Below, one piece after another: positions 34,781-47,495 of a stretch of 64,000 nucleotides of DNA. The stretch's first letter is position 1; each line of letters starts with the position of its first letter. A program made the translations under genes and the position numbers. Under the pieces are notes generated by a model. The model was not told the DNA's origin. It saw only the letters and a program-made list of their open reading frames with translations, and did not search any database. The DNA is taken from contig CM049311.1 of NCBI GenBank assembly GCA_026874595.1, positions 77,948,453-78,012,452 on the forward strand, in the 5' to 3' direction. This stretch comes from Sipunculus nudus (Eukaryota; Annelida; Sipuncula; Golfingiida; Sipunculidae).

Positions 34781-35879
34781 TTATGTATAAGTAATATATG
34801 CATGTTCCAATTTGCCCTATTTGACCTTTGACCAATAAACAATGTAAGTATTGCAGTATTTGGGTGTCTGAAACAAAATTTACAGAATACATGGGTATAT
34901 TGTCATAGATGTTCATTGATATAAACTTGTTAGACAATGTGAAATGTGTTACTTATAAAATGCATTAATATATATATTATATGTAACATGATGGTATTCC
35001 GTAAAAAAACAGATCCTTTATGCAATGAGTTAGTAACCCCTGTGATATGCAATCCTGTTAAAAAGACGCTATATATTAAGCACAAGAGCTATGTTTATTT
35101 TAATTTATAGATTTATGCGGTTTGGACTCCCCCTTAGGACCTTTTCTTAGGTATTGTTATTAAGTCCAGCGGTTAAGCTCCCATATTTGGAGGAATTGTG
35201 AAAAAATGAAAGAAGCATGAAAGTTGGCAAAAGTATTCTTTGGAGCTTATTGACAAATTTCAGATATAGGGCCAAGTTGAAATAAATTATCTTGGCCAAA
35301 TCAAAAAAATTAGAAAATGTAAATAACTTGAGTTAAAATGTCCCGAGAAAGCATTGCAAGTACTCTAATATTATGTATTTGGGACTGAAAAATTCAATTT
35401 TTGAGGTTCCAACCCTCTCCAGGTACTCATTACCTTTATTTTATCACGAATTTGATAATATTCCCATTAGTCTAACAGTTCAGTTGCATATCGAGAAGAA
35501 TTGAAATGAAAACCTGGAAAGAAGAATGAAACTTGGCATAATAAATTTCCAGACCATACTCTATATGTTCAGATATGGGGCTGAGCGGAATTCACAATAT
35601 CTTGCAAAAACTCAGAGATGGCGGCTAAATCGCCACCGAAACATAAAATACCAATATAGTCGGTATATATTTGTTCTGGAAGGCATTGCAAGTGCACTGT
35701 TTATGATGTTATTAGGATCGAAACAATTATTTATAAGAGTTTCAGGTCTGTATCATGCATGTATGAATGGAGTCTGATTTTGTTGGTATTGAAATTGTGC
35801 TAAAATTATTTTTTTTACAAGCATATCTAACGGTAAAACGTATTTGTTTATTACCCTGCCGAAATTTAACTCTCTTCAC
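34781..35879. repeat. R5 dispersed repeat, two diverged tandem copies (about 35130-35460, 35460-35760)
   Basis: Both copies carry AAGTCCAG/TCTAACAGTTCAG, GAATTGTGAAAAAATGAAAG or variants, GAAGCATGAAAGTTGGC, TCAGATATAGGGCCAAG and AAGCATTGCAAGTACTC. An inverted copy lies at about 39060-39340. No intact protein is seen. The flank 34781-35130 holds nothing recognisable. Confidence 0.65.
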
Positions 35880-36060
35880 TGGCAACCAAGTTTCTGTCCA
35901 CGATGTTGCTATGAGAGTGGATTGTTGTGGTCCATACAGAGTCGGTTGTTTTTTTTGTGTCCTCTAATTCCATCCACCATTTCGCCATCCGACCCACGGA
36001 AAGTGCCTTGTAGTAGTTATTTTAACCAGTAGTACAATTAATGTAAAAGAAATTTTATTT
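35880..36060 (+). mobile_element. SINE family B, copy 3 (degenerate)
   Basis: GCTATGAGAGTGGATTGTTG, GGTCCATACAGAGTCGG, TTTTTTTGTGTCCTC and the tail AGTACAATTAATGTAAAAGA align with the body and tail of 32540-32690. The tRNA head is decayed. Confidence 0.7.
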
Positions 36061-36289
36061 GTTTATAAGTTGTGGCTCTTCTGCCTTGAGGTGATGGTGC
36101 AGCTTTAAGACTCTTTGCTAGCATGAAGACAGAATCAGTACATATTTAGCGGCTCAACACATTATGCTGTATGCTACACTTTCTTTTAAAGTGATAGATT
36201 TAGGCCTGTTGGTATCACTTTCTACTGAATGAATTTATCCGTATGATAAAGATAGTATGTTGATAGAAATAAGTCATAACCTATCGTTA

Positions 36290-36425
36290 AGACATTAGAG
36301 ACAATCTCATGGTTTGTGGCGAGATTTCACCATTATGCCATTGCGACATCGACGGGGTTTGAACCGGGGACCTACAAACACGTCCTAAACCACGAGGCAA
36401 CGTTCTAACCCCGTATATGCTATCT
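36290..36425 (-). mobile_element. SINE family C, copy 2
   Basis: The minus strand reads GTGGTTTAGGACGTG, the B box CCCCGGTTCAAACCCCG, TAATGGTGAAATCTCG, TGAGATTGTCTCTAATGTC and CGATAGGTTATGACTTATT, in the order of 31600-31720. Confidence 0.75.
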
Positions 36426-37599
36426 TTGTACTGTGGTGATGGTGCATGACAGAATCTGGACACTTGTAGACACTTGTGCAGAGTGCCGTTTACCTTCTAC
36501 ATTGATAATCTGGTTTATGATCCTTACGAATAAGCTAACTTTGCATTTCTAGGTGATGTCTTAAAATACCTCGTTTGCTTACATAATGCACACTTTTAAT
36601 AAATATATTGATAATAAGAAATAATAAATATATGCTTCATTTATTGAAATAATTTATATTCATGTGCACAGAATGCAAGATTGTAAGTCGGAATGAACTT
36701 TGCACATATGATAAAAAGAACCGATAGTAAGTTGGAATTGTGGGCGTTTTACTAGAAGAAAAACGCTCTTGTCCTGCAAACTATATAAGAAAATATTCAG
36801 GCAAGGTTATAAAATTTGCTAGCAATATTACCAAAAAAAAAATAATGTAATAAACTATTCTGTTCAGTAATAATATTCAGAAGTAGTCTATCCTCATTAA
36901 TATATGTTCACTTGATGAAGCGAATTGTATGAAATACATGTTTCCCAAGCATTCTGCAATTGGGCATAAAACTGACATAAAGGGAAAGTGCCAAGGTTGC
37001 CAGAGCTCAGAAGCTGAAAGCACAGCAAAGTTACAATCACCAAACAAGTCGATAAAAACTAAAACCAAACTTTGTACTGAATTTTCAGGTAATCAGGTTA
37101 ATGAGACAGAATGCATGTCTGGAACCTGAGGATGCATTATATTTTCAACCTAGTTTTGTAAATTAGACTTTCTATTTTCCGTCTTGCTGTACCATTTTCT
37201 TAGCATCCATCCATGAAAGATCAACAAGCTTTAACCTGGCAGCACCGACTCATACATGTGGTGAATATTTCTAACAATATATGCATGTACTACATGAATC
37301 TACAAATGTGCATAATGTCAGCTAAGGAAAGTATTTTGTTGACACCAACACATTATGCAAAGTGAAATTTAATGGCATCTCATTGGGAAGGAACAAGTTT
37401 TATATCACAAAAATTGCATCACAGCAAATGGCGGTGATACTTCACTGACACATGTGTCGGTTCTTTCCTACGATCATGCGGTCTAAAGTCTGCATCGTCA
37501 CCATATCACAAAATTAGTAATCTGCATTAGTGTTATTTCATGCATTCATCACCATAGTACAAAGGCAGCATACAGCAACATGTTGCGCACCTCTAATTT
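36426..37599. other. Intergenic
   Basis: No gene recognised. A 66-codon + frame at 36929-37129 (with KCQGCQ) has an opposing open frame and no family match that I know. Confidence 0.45.
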
Positions 37600-38898
37600 G
37601 TGTGGGTTCTGTTTTCTTGCCAACATACAGTCTGAAAGCCTTAACTTTATGGCAAAAGATGCTTAAAACCCATACAGCACACAGGTGTGAGCTTCTACAT
37701 ACGCGCGTATCTTGTCATGCACGCATGTACTCTAAATTCATTATAAATAAAAAAGTCTTTCCTTTTAAACAGACATGGTGTTCAAATCCTTTTAACTAGA
37801 ACATGTAAATTAAATTTCAGCAGAACTATTTGATTTTTTTATTGCACTAATCAAGATTTACATGAATGTTAAGTTGATGGTAAAATTAAATATCATGTTT
37901 GTATATTTTCGAAAACCCTACCTATTCTTCACTGATATATGAAGCTCCCACTGATACCAGATAGGATACCTAAGTTTCTTTCATCCCTTACCTCGGCAAA
38001 GCAGTTAATACATTCATTAGCATGCAAATAAAGGATTTCAACAGAGGAAGTCAGATATTAAATATTAATATAATAAAACCTACCCCAGCAAATGACACTT
38101 TCATTTAAAGGTGCAGTATTCAGCAAATTTTATCATGTTTACCGTTGGGTGTACTGATGAAAAACGGATTTTTAGTACAATTTTAGTAGGTACACACAAG
38201 GCGGAATCTATACAGCTGACAGGTGTGAGCTTCTTACATAGGTCTGTATCCTGCCACGCACGCATCCAGTCTGATATAAAAGTTATTAGCAGGATAAACT
38301 TTATATTATATGGATTGTCTAATTTATTTTATTATAATATATAATTAATATGGGTTGCACAGTTAGTTGTAATTACTATCACAAGGACAAGGAGGAATTC
38401 ATCCACCTTGAATGGCCCATTATAACCCAATAGGAATAGGAACGATGTTGTTTAAACCTGGGGCGCCAGTGAAGATAGCCGAGCGTTTTACCACTCAATT
38501 GTCTATTCCATTACATTGAAACAGACATTGGGCTCAAATACGTAAAATTAATATATATGTTAAATGTCAGCACAGTTGGATTTATGCATTTGACATTTTC
38601 CAATTGCCCTAACAAAGGTTTACATGAATGCTGATCGTAAAACCTAAGTACATGTATGTAGATTTCAAATATTCTAATGGTAAGTGTTTGCGGACATATG
38701 AAGTTCAATCCTAATTTCATTGCAGATTTCGACAGATAAGTTTTTTCCACCCTTCACCTCTTTAAAGGAATTATATTTGTTAGCATGCAAATAAAGGGGA
38801 AGTAAAAGGAAGATGGCAATAAAAATTGTTCTACTATTAAAGCATCCGAATTCATGACAAAGCAGACAAACCTAAGCCAGGAAATGACACTTTCATTT
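37600..38898. repeat. Local tandem duplication, two diverged copies
   Basis: Copy 1 (about 37600-38112) and copy 2 (about 38160-38898) share, in order, ACAGGTGTGAGCTTCT, CACGCACGCAT, GATTTACATGAATG/GGTTTACATGAATG, TTAGCATGCAAATAAAGG and AAATGACACTTTCATTT. Copy 2 has a SINE B insertion between the first and second blocks. No coding content. Confidence 0.7.
38365..38510 (-). mobile_element. SINE family B, copy 4, inside the second duplicate
   Basis: The minus strand from 38510 reads GACAATTGAGTGGTAAAACG, CTCGG, then GGTTATAATGGGCCATTCAA, GGTGGATGAATTCCTCC. This matches the head and body of 32476-32610. The B box is lost. Confidence 0.65.
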
Positions 38899-39059
38899 GA
38901 CTACGATCACAATGTATGCGACTACTGTGCAGAACTCAACAAATAATGTTTGCTATCCATGGTGCTAGTAAACAAGGGAAAAGGTAGGACAATTTTAATA
39001 TAAACAAAACCAGGATTCATTCACAGAGTCATTTAACAGACTTTAAACCCTTATAAATG

Positions 39060-39340
39060 AATTTATCGACCCCCCAAAACTGAAATAGTGCACTTGGAAA
39101 GCATTCTAGGACAAATATAACCGAATATATTGATATTTGATAATCTTAGCCGCCGTCTTGGCCACCATCTTGGATTTTGACCAAGATCGGATGAATTCCG
39201 CCTGGCCCTATATCTGAAAATGACAAGTATGGTCAGGCCAACTATTGTGCCAAGTTTCATGCTTCTTTCACTTTTTGCACAATTCTTCTCTTAACAGCTG
39301 GACTAATAAGTCCGCCTGGTTTGGAATCCTCCATTTCGTA
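39060..39340 (-). repeat. R5 dispersed repeat, inverted copy
   Basis: The minus strand carries TTAGTCCAGCTGTTAAGAG, AAGTGAAAGAAGCATGAAAC, TTTTCAGATATAGGGCCAGG and TGCTTTCCAAGTGCACTA, as in 35160-35700. Confidence 0.7.
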
Positions 39341-39399
39341 AAACATAGATTAGCCCCTGCTTTCAATTATCAGGGGCGGATCCAGGATTGAGGAAGTGT

Positions 39400-39415
39400 G
39401 GGGGGGGGGGGGGGG
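39400..39415. repeat. Poly(G) run, 16 bases
   Basis: Follows CAGGGGCGGATCCAGG (39371-39386), a sequence resembling a DNA-transposon tip. Confidence 0.9.
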
Positions 39416-39518
39416 ATACCCGGGAATACTAGGCCTGTGAAATATGTAGTGTTCGTCTGTTTTTATCTGTATCTCTATTGCAAACATTTTTGACCCTCTA
39501 ATTCTTTCTTCGTTAAAT

Positions 39519-39522
<4 letters not shown>

Positions 39523-39563
<41 letters not shown>

Positions 39564-39570
39564 AAGAGAG
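39523..39570. repeat. (AG)n microsatellite
   Basis: About 17 perfect AG units followed by interrupted ones. Confidence 0.95.
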
Positions 39571-42500
39571 GGAGGGGGATTGTTAGTCATCTTTGGCATC
39601 TTTCTTCAACATATATATGTAATATCATTAACTTGATACATAGCAACATCAATAATCAAAGTCTTCTGTTAAAGCTTATTATATAATGCAGCTGACCAAG
39701 GAGTTGATTTTATAAAACGTAAATTAAGAGTACCCGTCAACGACTATTAAACCCTCCATGAAATACGCAACCCCTGTGAACGTGGTATAACATTATAATT
39801 TCCCTGTCATAATATGACTACACTATTTTGGGTGGAACATTTCTGCAATACAATAGCTAAATTATAACAGATGCCGACAGATCTCCACATTAACTTAATT
39901 ACTCTGTTTCTAATTTTCTGTAATTTGTATCATTGCAGGCACAATCAGGGTAATATGATATTATTTCACAAGAAATCAAGGCGCTTGGGCAAAGGAAGCC
40001 AATACGAGGGTTTTAATTCTTAATTAAATACGACGCCTAGACAAAGACTACTTTGTTACATTTACGATTGGTATCATTTGAAGTGACGAGCAGAGAATTA
40101 AGAACCATAGCTACATTAATCTAGAAGGTTGGTAGCACAAAGAAGTCTCCTCATATTCATTTACCCACTTTCAGATTTCATATTACGGTTCATGAAGTCA
40201 AATAATCTTTGTAAGAGACAATTCCAAAGTTTATAAATAACCAAATGACTGAAGATGGGGCTATTTTAGTTCTTGAGAGATTCCTCGGAGTGTTTTTGAT
40301 ATTACAAATAGGAATTTATAAGCCACGCATTTATCTTAGGCTTACTCAAAGCGTTTTAGGTAATCATGACAGAATAGGAACTAAAGGAAATAGAACTTGA
40401 ATTAGTTTGGTTTAAATACAGTACATGGACCTTAGAAAATATATTGCAGTGTTATATTATAGTAAAACAAAATTGAGTGAATTTGTTAATTTAAAAAAGG
40501 GACAGTTTGTTCCTTTAATGTCGTTTAAAAACTATTTATTGCCGAATATGTCGTAACCCTATTTCGTCCAAAATAAAAATTTACGGCGCTTTCCTGCATG
40601 TGGAATAACCATTAATTGAATATATGCCGAGTGAAAGGTATACATCTCGTATCTAAAGATACTTATATAAAAAAAGTATGCTTTATATGTTTTATGGCAG
40701 ACTAAGGCTACACTCATCGCATAACCATTTATTTGTTCAGCGTATCAAATATGAATTACCTCATTTACACGATCTATGAGATTCATAAAAGCCCATTGTG
40801 TACTTTAACTTTTTATGCGTGCATCGGAGCATTTGTAAAACTTCTGCATAATGAAGGTTATATATGAGAACTGAAATCCTTGCGAGATTCACAAAAAAAG
40901 ATAGGCGGAACCGACTTCAATGGTATTGAATGTTTTTACTATCGGGTATTACATTCCTTTGTTAAAATAATCCAAAAAGATTTGACATTTATCACGTAGA
41001 ACATCCAGTTTAAGTTGGCACTCAGAATTATTACAAGGAGTGATATATGATGTAACATTAAATACAGGCAAGAGTTTCAAGTCGTTCACTCAGGCGTCAA
41101 AAATAGGGCACCTTTACCGGCTGAGTGAATTTGTCATGTTTTGCCAATCACAACAAAGCTGAAAGTAGTTTAGATGTTGCAGAAGTCCTCTGGGACATAG
41201 GAGATGGTACTGGTTAACGCATAAGCTTATTTCATAATCATTTCATACGCTCATTGCATTTAATTTCTGGTCTTGTTCAAAAGAATCGGCTTCTTGATAT
41301 CTTGATATCTTTTGGAACAAATACATTGGTGTTGATTTATTCATGTTTCACCATTTTCTTCAGGTATCAGGTATCTGACATGTATCACAGTGTACAATCG
41401 AATTTAGTTTAAGGGCCAATAGATAGATATCTCATACAACTGTGTTTGATAAAAAAACACTTTATTAAATATTGTTGTGCCTATTCTTCTTTGTAGAACA
41501 TCACCACTATTTTATTGAATAATTTTGTGAGGTGTCTCTTACATGTAACTTCTTAACCTGCTGTAGGAAGTAATCATCACCTAAGCCCCGGTGACACCAT
41601 GAGCTACGATCAGGACCCGTTGCAAAAAAAAAAAAAGGTAGAAGTGGCGAATATTTGGCAATATAAGTCTATGGCACATGGCACGATCATCAGTGACTAC
41701 TTGTGATTTGTCGTTCGATTTGTTGCAACTTTAGACCAGCGTTAGACTATTCATGACTGGTCATGTGTGGTCGCGAGATAGTCACAATTAATGTCCGATC
41801 GCTTTCCGTAGAGACATATGTTTTGTTGCGACTGGGTAGACCATCACACGATAGTCGACTACAGTTTAAGGACATTATTCGACTAAATACCTCTACCCAA
41901 CACACCCGTCCCCAAAAGTTTGCGACTAATTAAGGGCCGAGGAAGCTGGAAGTTTTAAAAGCTTGTGGAAAAGTCTTTAACAGGTTTTCTTTTATCGGCG
42001 ATCAGTTTTTAAACCGTCTTGGTCAGCTGGATCTTTTTAAATGCTTCAAGAAAAAGCTTCCACCAAAGGTTTTCTGGTCTTATTCTGTTGGCAATAAATT
42101 TGCGACTATTTGCCAATGGGCCTGGGAATGGATCCTTGCAAATCATTTTTGTCTGCTGTCTTCAGCAACTAAAGCTTCCATCCTTCGGCAGTCAAGGGCA
42201 ATTACTGACAACAAACCACTGACGAACCCGCGACCGATCGCCTACAATTGCCATCTAGTCTCAGATCTTGTCATCAACGTGACCTGACTGTATTCATGCG
42301 CAGCAGTCAGTGATCTTTCATTTATTGCTCGATGATCAAGCAACAACAAAAATATACGTGAAGATTTCCAAAGCTAATTAAAGTAACGTTATTACTGTCT
42401 CCTCTTGTGGCTCAGAAGGCTATCCAAAGCATCATCATCACCATCATCATCCTATATCTAGAAAACCCTATAAAATTGACCGTGAAAAATTAATGTTATG

Positions 42501-43410
42501 AACAACAGCTACCATTTTCCAAATCGTCTTTGATTATCGAAGAATAATTGACGACAATCACCCAGCAGTCGCCTCCCTTTGCTGACAGTCGCACGAACTG
42601 TCGTTCATCTGTTGTGAATGATCGGACAAACAGATAGTAAGATACTCGCCAACTAAACATCCATTAAATTAACATGCAACTTGGGGGAGGGGGAATTGGT
42701 TGTCGCTTCTCGCCGCATTTTCTAATTGCTGGCAGTCCTAAAATGGTATTTAAATTTGTAACTGAACTAATGTGAGGTAAACATTGAGGCTAAAGAGGTA
42801 AAGTAGAAACAGAAGGTCCATAGTTCGAGACGTTTCGTAGAGGAAACATAACTTGTATAACCTATTAATCGGGGAAACTTACTCTCGATGAGTAGATTCG
42901 GTTGTTTATTAAACCGGTTGACAAAACATTTAAACTAGGGTGTCATGAACAATATCCAGGGGTTATTATAATGATACCTTAACGAGTAACAAATTAGTCC
43001 ATTCGAACGTCAGCATTAGATAACCTTCCAGGTCTGAGAGAAACATCTTGTTTCAATATGATCACACGAAAGCTAAAATTGGGTTTGAGTGAAGTTGATA
43101 TGAAACCCTTGGGGAAGTAATGGAAAATACTGGTGTGTATTAATGGTTCACGCTTATTGCGTTTAATCTCGGGAAAAGGTTCATTTAAAAAAGGGCATGC
43201 TGCTTTGATACCGTGATATCATTAAGAAAAGATGCCTCGATGAGATATCTTTTAGCGTAAACAAACGTGTAAACACTAGCCTGAGTTTCTGCACATAAAC
43301 CATAGGAAAGCAATGGAACCACGTTCGTGTGTTCTTTCAACATGTTCCAAAAGGGGTTGTGCCAAAGTTAATTACAGCAGATATGAAATCTGCAAAATTG
43401 TTAACAATTC

Positions 43411-43412
<2 letters not shown>
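39571..43412. other. Intergenic
   Basis: No gene recognised. The segment 41580-42610 is richer in CG and in CGA/TCG words (for example CGACCGATCGCCTAC near 42230) than its surroundings and may be an old DNA element; I could not find its ends. A CAT-rich stretch lies at 42426-42447. Confidence 0.45.

Positions 43413-43450
<38 letters not shown>
43413..43450. repeat. (CT)n microsatellite
   Basis: About 18 CT units. Confidence 0.95.
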
Positions 43451-43451
<1 letters not shown>

Positions 43452-44130
43452 GTGGAACATCTAAAATATCGACAAACGTAGGACCTAGCATTTGATTAAT
43501 CACAGAGTGGCATGTATTTGAGAGCTTACGGGTTTCGCGCCATTGTCCCTAAATATTTGTCCCTTCAGGTATCTCTGTCTGTCTGTTTGTCTGTCTCTGT
43601 CTCTCTCAGTATATTTACATTACTATGACCCGTGTTTGGGACACATATCATCCATATTAAGGCAAATATTGTTCAACAAATAACCCTTTCCAGTAGTATA
43701 TGCCACACAACCTTAAACAAAATTTACATTTAACACAACATTTAGCATGGACTTCTTTGATTAGCTAATCAACCTTAAAATGAATTATTATCAGTATTAA
43801 AGAAGAGCTGGCTAGAATGCCAATTTAACGCATGGAAAATATTTGATTGGAATTATCATAATTATAAGACTTGCAAATGTATTAGACTTAGTTGATGCTC
43901 ATTTGCATGGATATTTAAGGTACTTGGGCTGCAAACCGTTGAAGACTCTGTGAGGGTTGTCAAAAGATGGTTATATGTGTATACATTTTTAACAGTTTAA
44001 GCGTCTATTTATGAAAGGTCTGTTGAAAGAATGTAGTTAATACATCTTTATTTAATACGAGAAACATCCAATTATATACACAAGATATCGCGACAGTTTG
44101 AATTACCCTACATGTTGAACCATATTACAT
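43451..44130. other. Intergenic
   Basis: AT-rich DNA; nothing recognised. Confidence 0.5.
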
Positions 44131-44977
44131 TAGGGTTGGGTATAGCCCACAAATTTTGTATCGCAATATATTGTGATATTTGGTAGCGTATTGCGATACG
44201 TATTGTATTAAATTTATAAACAACAAATATGTTTTCTGTATTATAAATGTAATATTATAATAATATTATTATTATTATTTATAATAATTCTTTATCAAGG
44301 TAAATATTTTGACACAATAAAAGTTTATGTGGATCAGTTTCTTTCAAACACAAAATATGGCAGCATTACTTACTAATGTTCTGTTGACGCCGCGCAGTTT
44401 TCTTTAGACCATTACTTGGCAAAATATTTTAGTGAATTTTGGAATGTGGTTTAGAAAAAGGAGGGACAGATGGTTCGCACAATCACAGCCGTGTACCTCA
44501 TCACAATGTTGCCGTTCATAAACAATAATACTGCTGAGTTGACACTTGATCTTCCTGCAGTTATCCTAAAAAAAATGAGGAGAGAATATTAATGAATGAT
44601 TAATTATTATTGCCATGTTCAGCATTTCTTTCTTTTCGTCGTATCCAAATAATTCTCCGATACCAATAAGTCATCGAACAGACATGGAGATTTAATGGGA
44701 CAGACCTTTGATGTATGGTATATCATGTCTACTTGAAAATTCCTACTAAAATGCCTATTAGGACAAGGTAGAGACTTTCACTTTTAGCCTGTCATTAATC
44801 CCAACCCATTGAGACGGCTCAATTTGTAACAGAGACATTGTTTTTACTAAAAAAAAGCAGTTTTAGGCAATTTACACTAATATCGAAAAATACGGATTGG
44901 AAACTGTATCGCGATACGCTATATGCGAATCATCGTATCGCGATATACCGATATATCGATCATATCGCGCAACCCTA
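44131..44977. mobile_element. hAT-like MITE, 847 bp, with 8-bp target duplication
   Basis: Left end TAGGGTTGGGTATAG and right end TCGCGCAACCCTA form short inverted repeats (TAGGGTTG/CAACCCTA). Flanks are TATTACAT (44123-44130) and CATTACAT (44978-44985), seven of eight bases alike, the target length of hAT elements. Subterminal regions are full of ATATTG/CGATA palindromes (for example ATCGCGATACG near 44910), also usual for hAT-derived elements. No transposase frame. An (ATT)n stretch lies at about 44256-44282. Confidence 0.85.
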
Positions 44978-45789
44978 CATTACATAGATGATATTTATAC
45001 AAGGACTTGCTGTTGTATATTTGTGATTTTTAAATTTTCCACACTTAATTATTGAAAACTTCAAAGGAGAAGGACACATCAAGGGTTAATATCTTTACTT
45101 TTCAAAACGTACAACAACATCCCCTGAAATCACATTTCATTATTTGTTAAAAAGTTTCCAAAGCATCATCTAAACTTAAAATGCTTAAAAAAGTTAATTA
45201 AGACACTCAGATTATTATCCTTGAAGCGGGATCATAGATTTAGATTGAAAAAGTGAAACATAATATCCTTTACAGTTATCAATGGTTACCTTTAAATGCC
45301 AACTTAATTGTAAAAGTCAGTTTTTGGATTTATCAGCGTAAAGCAGATGGCTCAGGACGTTGGCGGATGGTTATGGTATGCCGCATGTGTTTTTTTTTAA
45401 AGTCTGCCTTCTTTAAAAACCCGGACACCAAAATGTCTATATCTAAAATGTCCTTCCTATTATAAAATTATCCATCTCATTCTTTATTCAGTCCTATTTA
45501 CGGGCCATGGACCTATCCTTTAAAAAAACGAAGCTTATGATTTATCATATTCGTTGGTGATAATTTGTCAGGAGGATGGGTATTATCATTGGTAGGTGAA
45601 CTGCCACCAATTATATTATGCCTACAAAATTATCCCCTGCTACATACAATATTTGGGTATATTGACACACATCTGTACATCTGTCTAAGTTTTCGTTTTA
45701 TTATATTATATTTAAAAAAAATAAAACATATATATTATGTCAACGGGCTATTAACATTTCTAAAGTACTTTTAATTTAACTTTCCTGTG

Positions 45790-45829
<40 letters not shown>

Positions 45830-47495
45830 TATACATATGGGAATATCTCAACAACCTGATGCCTTTTACCACAATTATGGTTCCTGGATTATTCCTAACC
45901 CCATGTGTATAAAACCTGAAGTAAGAAAATTATATAAAAACATCATTCCTCACTGAATACAAAGTTTAACCATGGAACTGTTAACTGGGAAAAATATGTA
46001 CATACAATCTAAGTGGGTTTAGTAGTTTAACTTACACACGTCACAGTTGAATGAGGATAAAGCGAATGACATGTCAAGCATTTTAACAGAAACGATATGT
46101 CTTGCTGGCAAAAGAAGCTTGTTGAAACCGTCACTTTTAATTCTTTTACTTTATTATTATGCATAAAGTTTGAAATGGAAAAGGTATATTATGTAATGGA
46201 AAAGGTACCGTTGAACATAGGCGATTCCCGTCGATTCCCTCTTCCGCCACTATCTAAGTGTTCTCACACCGAAGACACTACAGGGAGTGCGACAGGTGAG
46301 GTGCCCTCGACAAACGTTCCGTCAAGCCAATGGTGTCGTCAAATAACCTCTCGTGTAGTATCCTTCACTGTGACAATAATTGACAAATAACTAATGTCAG
46401 TCCGTCGACCTATCACCGGTTTACAAATTACAGCCCGCCAGCCACTCCGCAGATTAAGGCGAAGAGCGAAAATTGTAATGTTGTTTAAAGTCTTGTGAGA
46501 TGAAAATTTTATATATTTACCAACAAAGAAAAACATTTTTTCATGTTCTTTTTTTTTTAGAATATATACAGGCCTTAATGCTTTGAACACAGTTCGTTTC
46601 TAAAGAAACTTTAATAAAAGTTTTAAGCTGTGATTTCCTATACAATTTCTAGCCACTACTTTCATGCCTCACATCTGCTTTAATATGATACAGTATATTT
46701 TTTTCACAAAAGCGCTTATTTTCCTATCCTTTACCGCAGTATTTACATGATACAGAAAAATGTATTGGGTCTTAAGCACCACACATACATCAAAAGGATT
46801 TTATCTAAATTTACGTTAAATACAGAGACTTTCTTAGAAATAGAATCTAATCTATAAGACATAATAAATCATACGTAAATCCAGACGGATAGATGAACAG
46901 TTTCGATTTTCCAAAGTTGGCTGCCATTAGTCACATGGACACGAGACCCCAGGATTCAGGGATTTACTTTTTGTTTGTGGCGAAACTTCTTTGTCATAAA
47001 GGGGTGTCATTTTTCACTTCTGTAGCTTGTGTGTTGGCGGGTCCATCAATATCATTATGTCTGGCTGCCTATTTATATCTTATCAAACTTCTTCTTAACT
47101 GCTTCAAGATGTGAAAAATAATGCCTCAGACATCTTTTATTGCCTTATTCAGGGGTTCGTCATGGAATCTTTTTTTTTGCGGTACCATTTGCCTTTACTG
47201 TATATGGATAATATACCTCTAAAACCAAGGCTTAATACTATTTTTGGGACAAGTAGTTAGCTTTATCTGGCATAAAGGTTTATATGGTTTTTTAATATGA
47301 TATGCAAATTTTAACAAAGCCGAGTACTTAAACAAAATTCCACAAAATCTTTTATATTTATGGCCCAAAGGAACATATGTAAAAAGCGTAGTTTTTTTGT
47401 AAAAATTGATAGGACGCTAAAGATTTCACAGTATTGGACTCTTTCCTTAACAGGTGACGGATCAGGTATTGAGTATTCATTATTAATTTAACCAT
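44978..47495. other. Intergenic
   Basis: No gene recognised. (AT)n at 45790-45823. The frame at 46097-46390 (97 codons) has an overlapping opposite-strand frame and no family match. Confidence 0.5.

Noticed and set aside
34515-34937. 140-codon minus-strand frame
   Set aside because: It straddles the end of the LTR-like repeat, lacks any known domain, and overlaps + strand frames in the same repeat.
41580-42610. A full DNA transposon with coding remnants
   Set aside because: The region is compositionally distinct, but I could find neither inverted ends, a target duplication nor a transposase motif, so it is only mentioned as unassigned.
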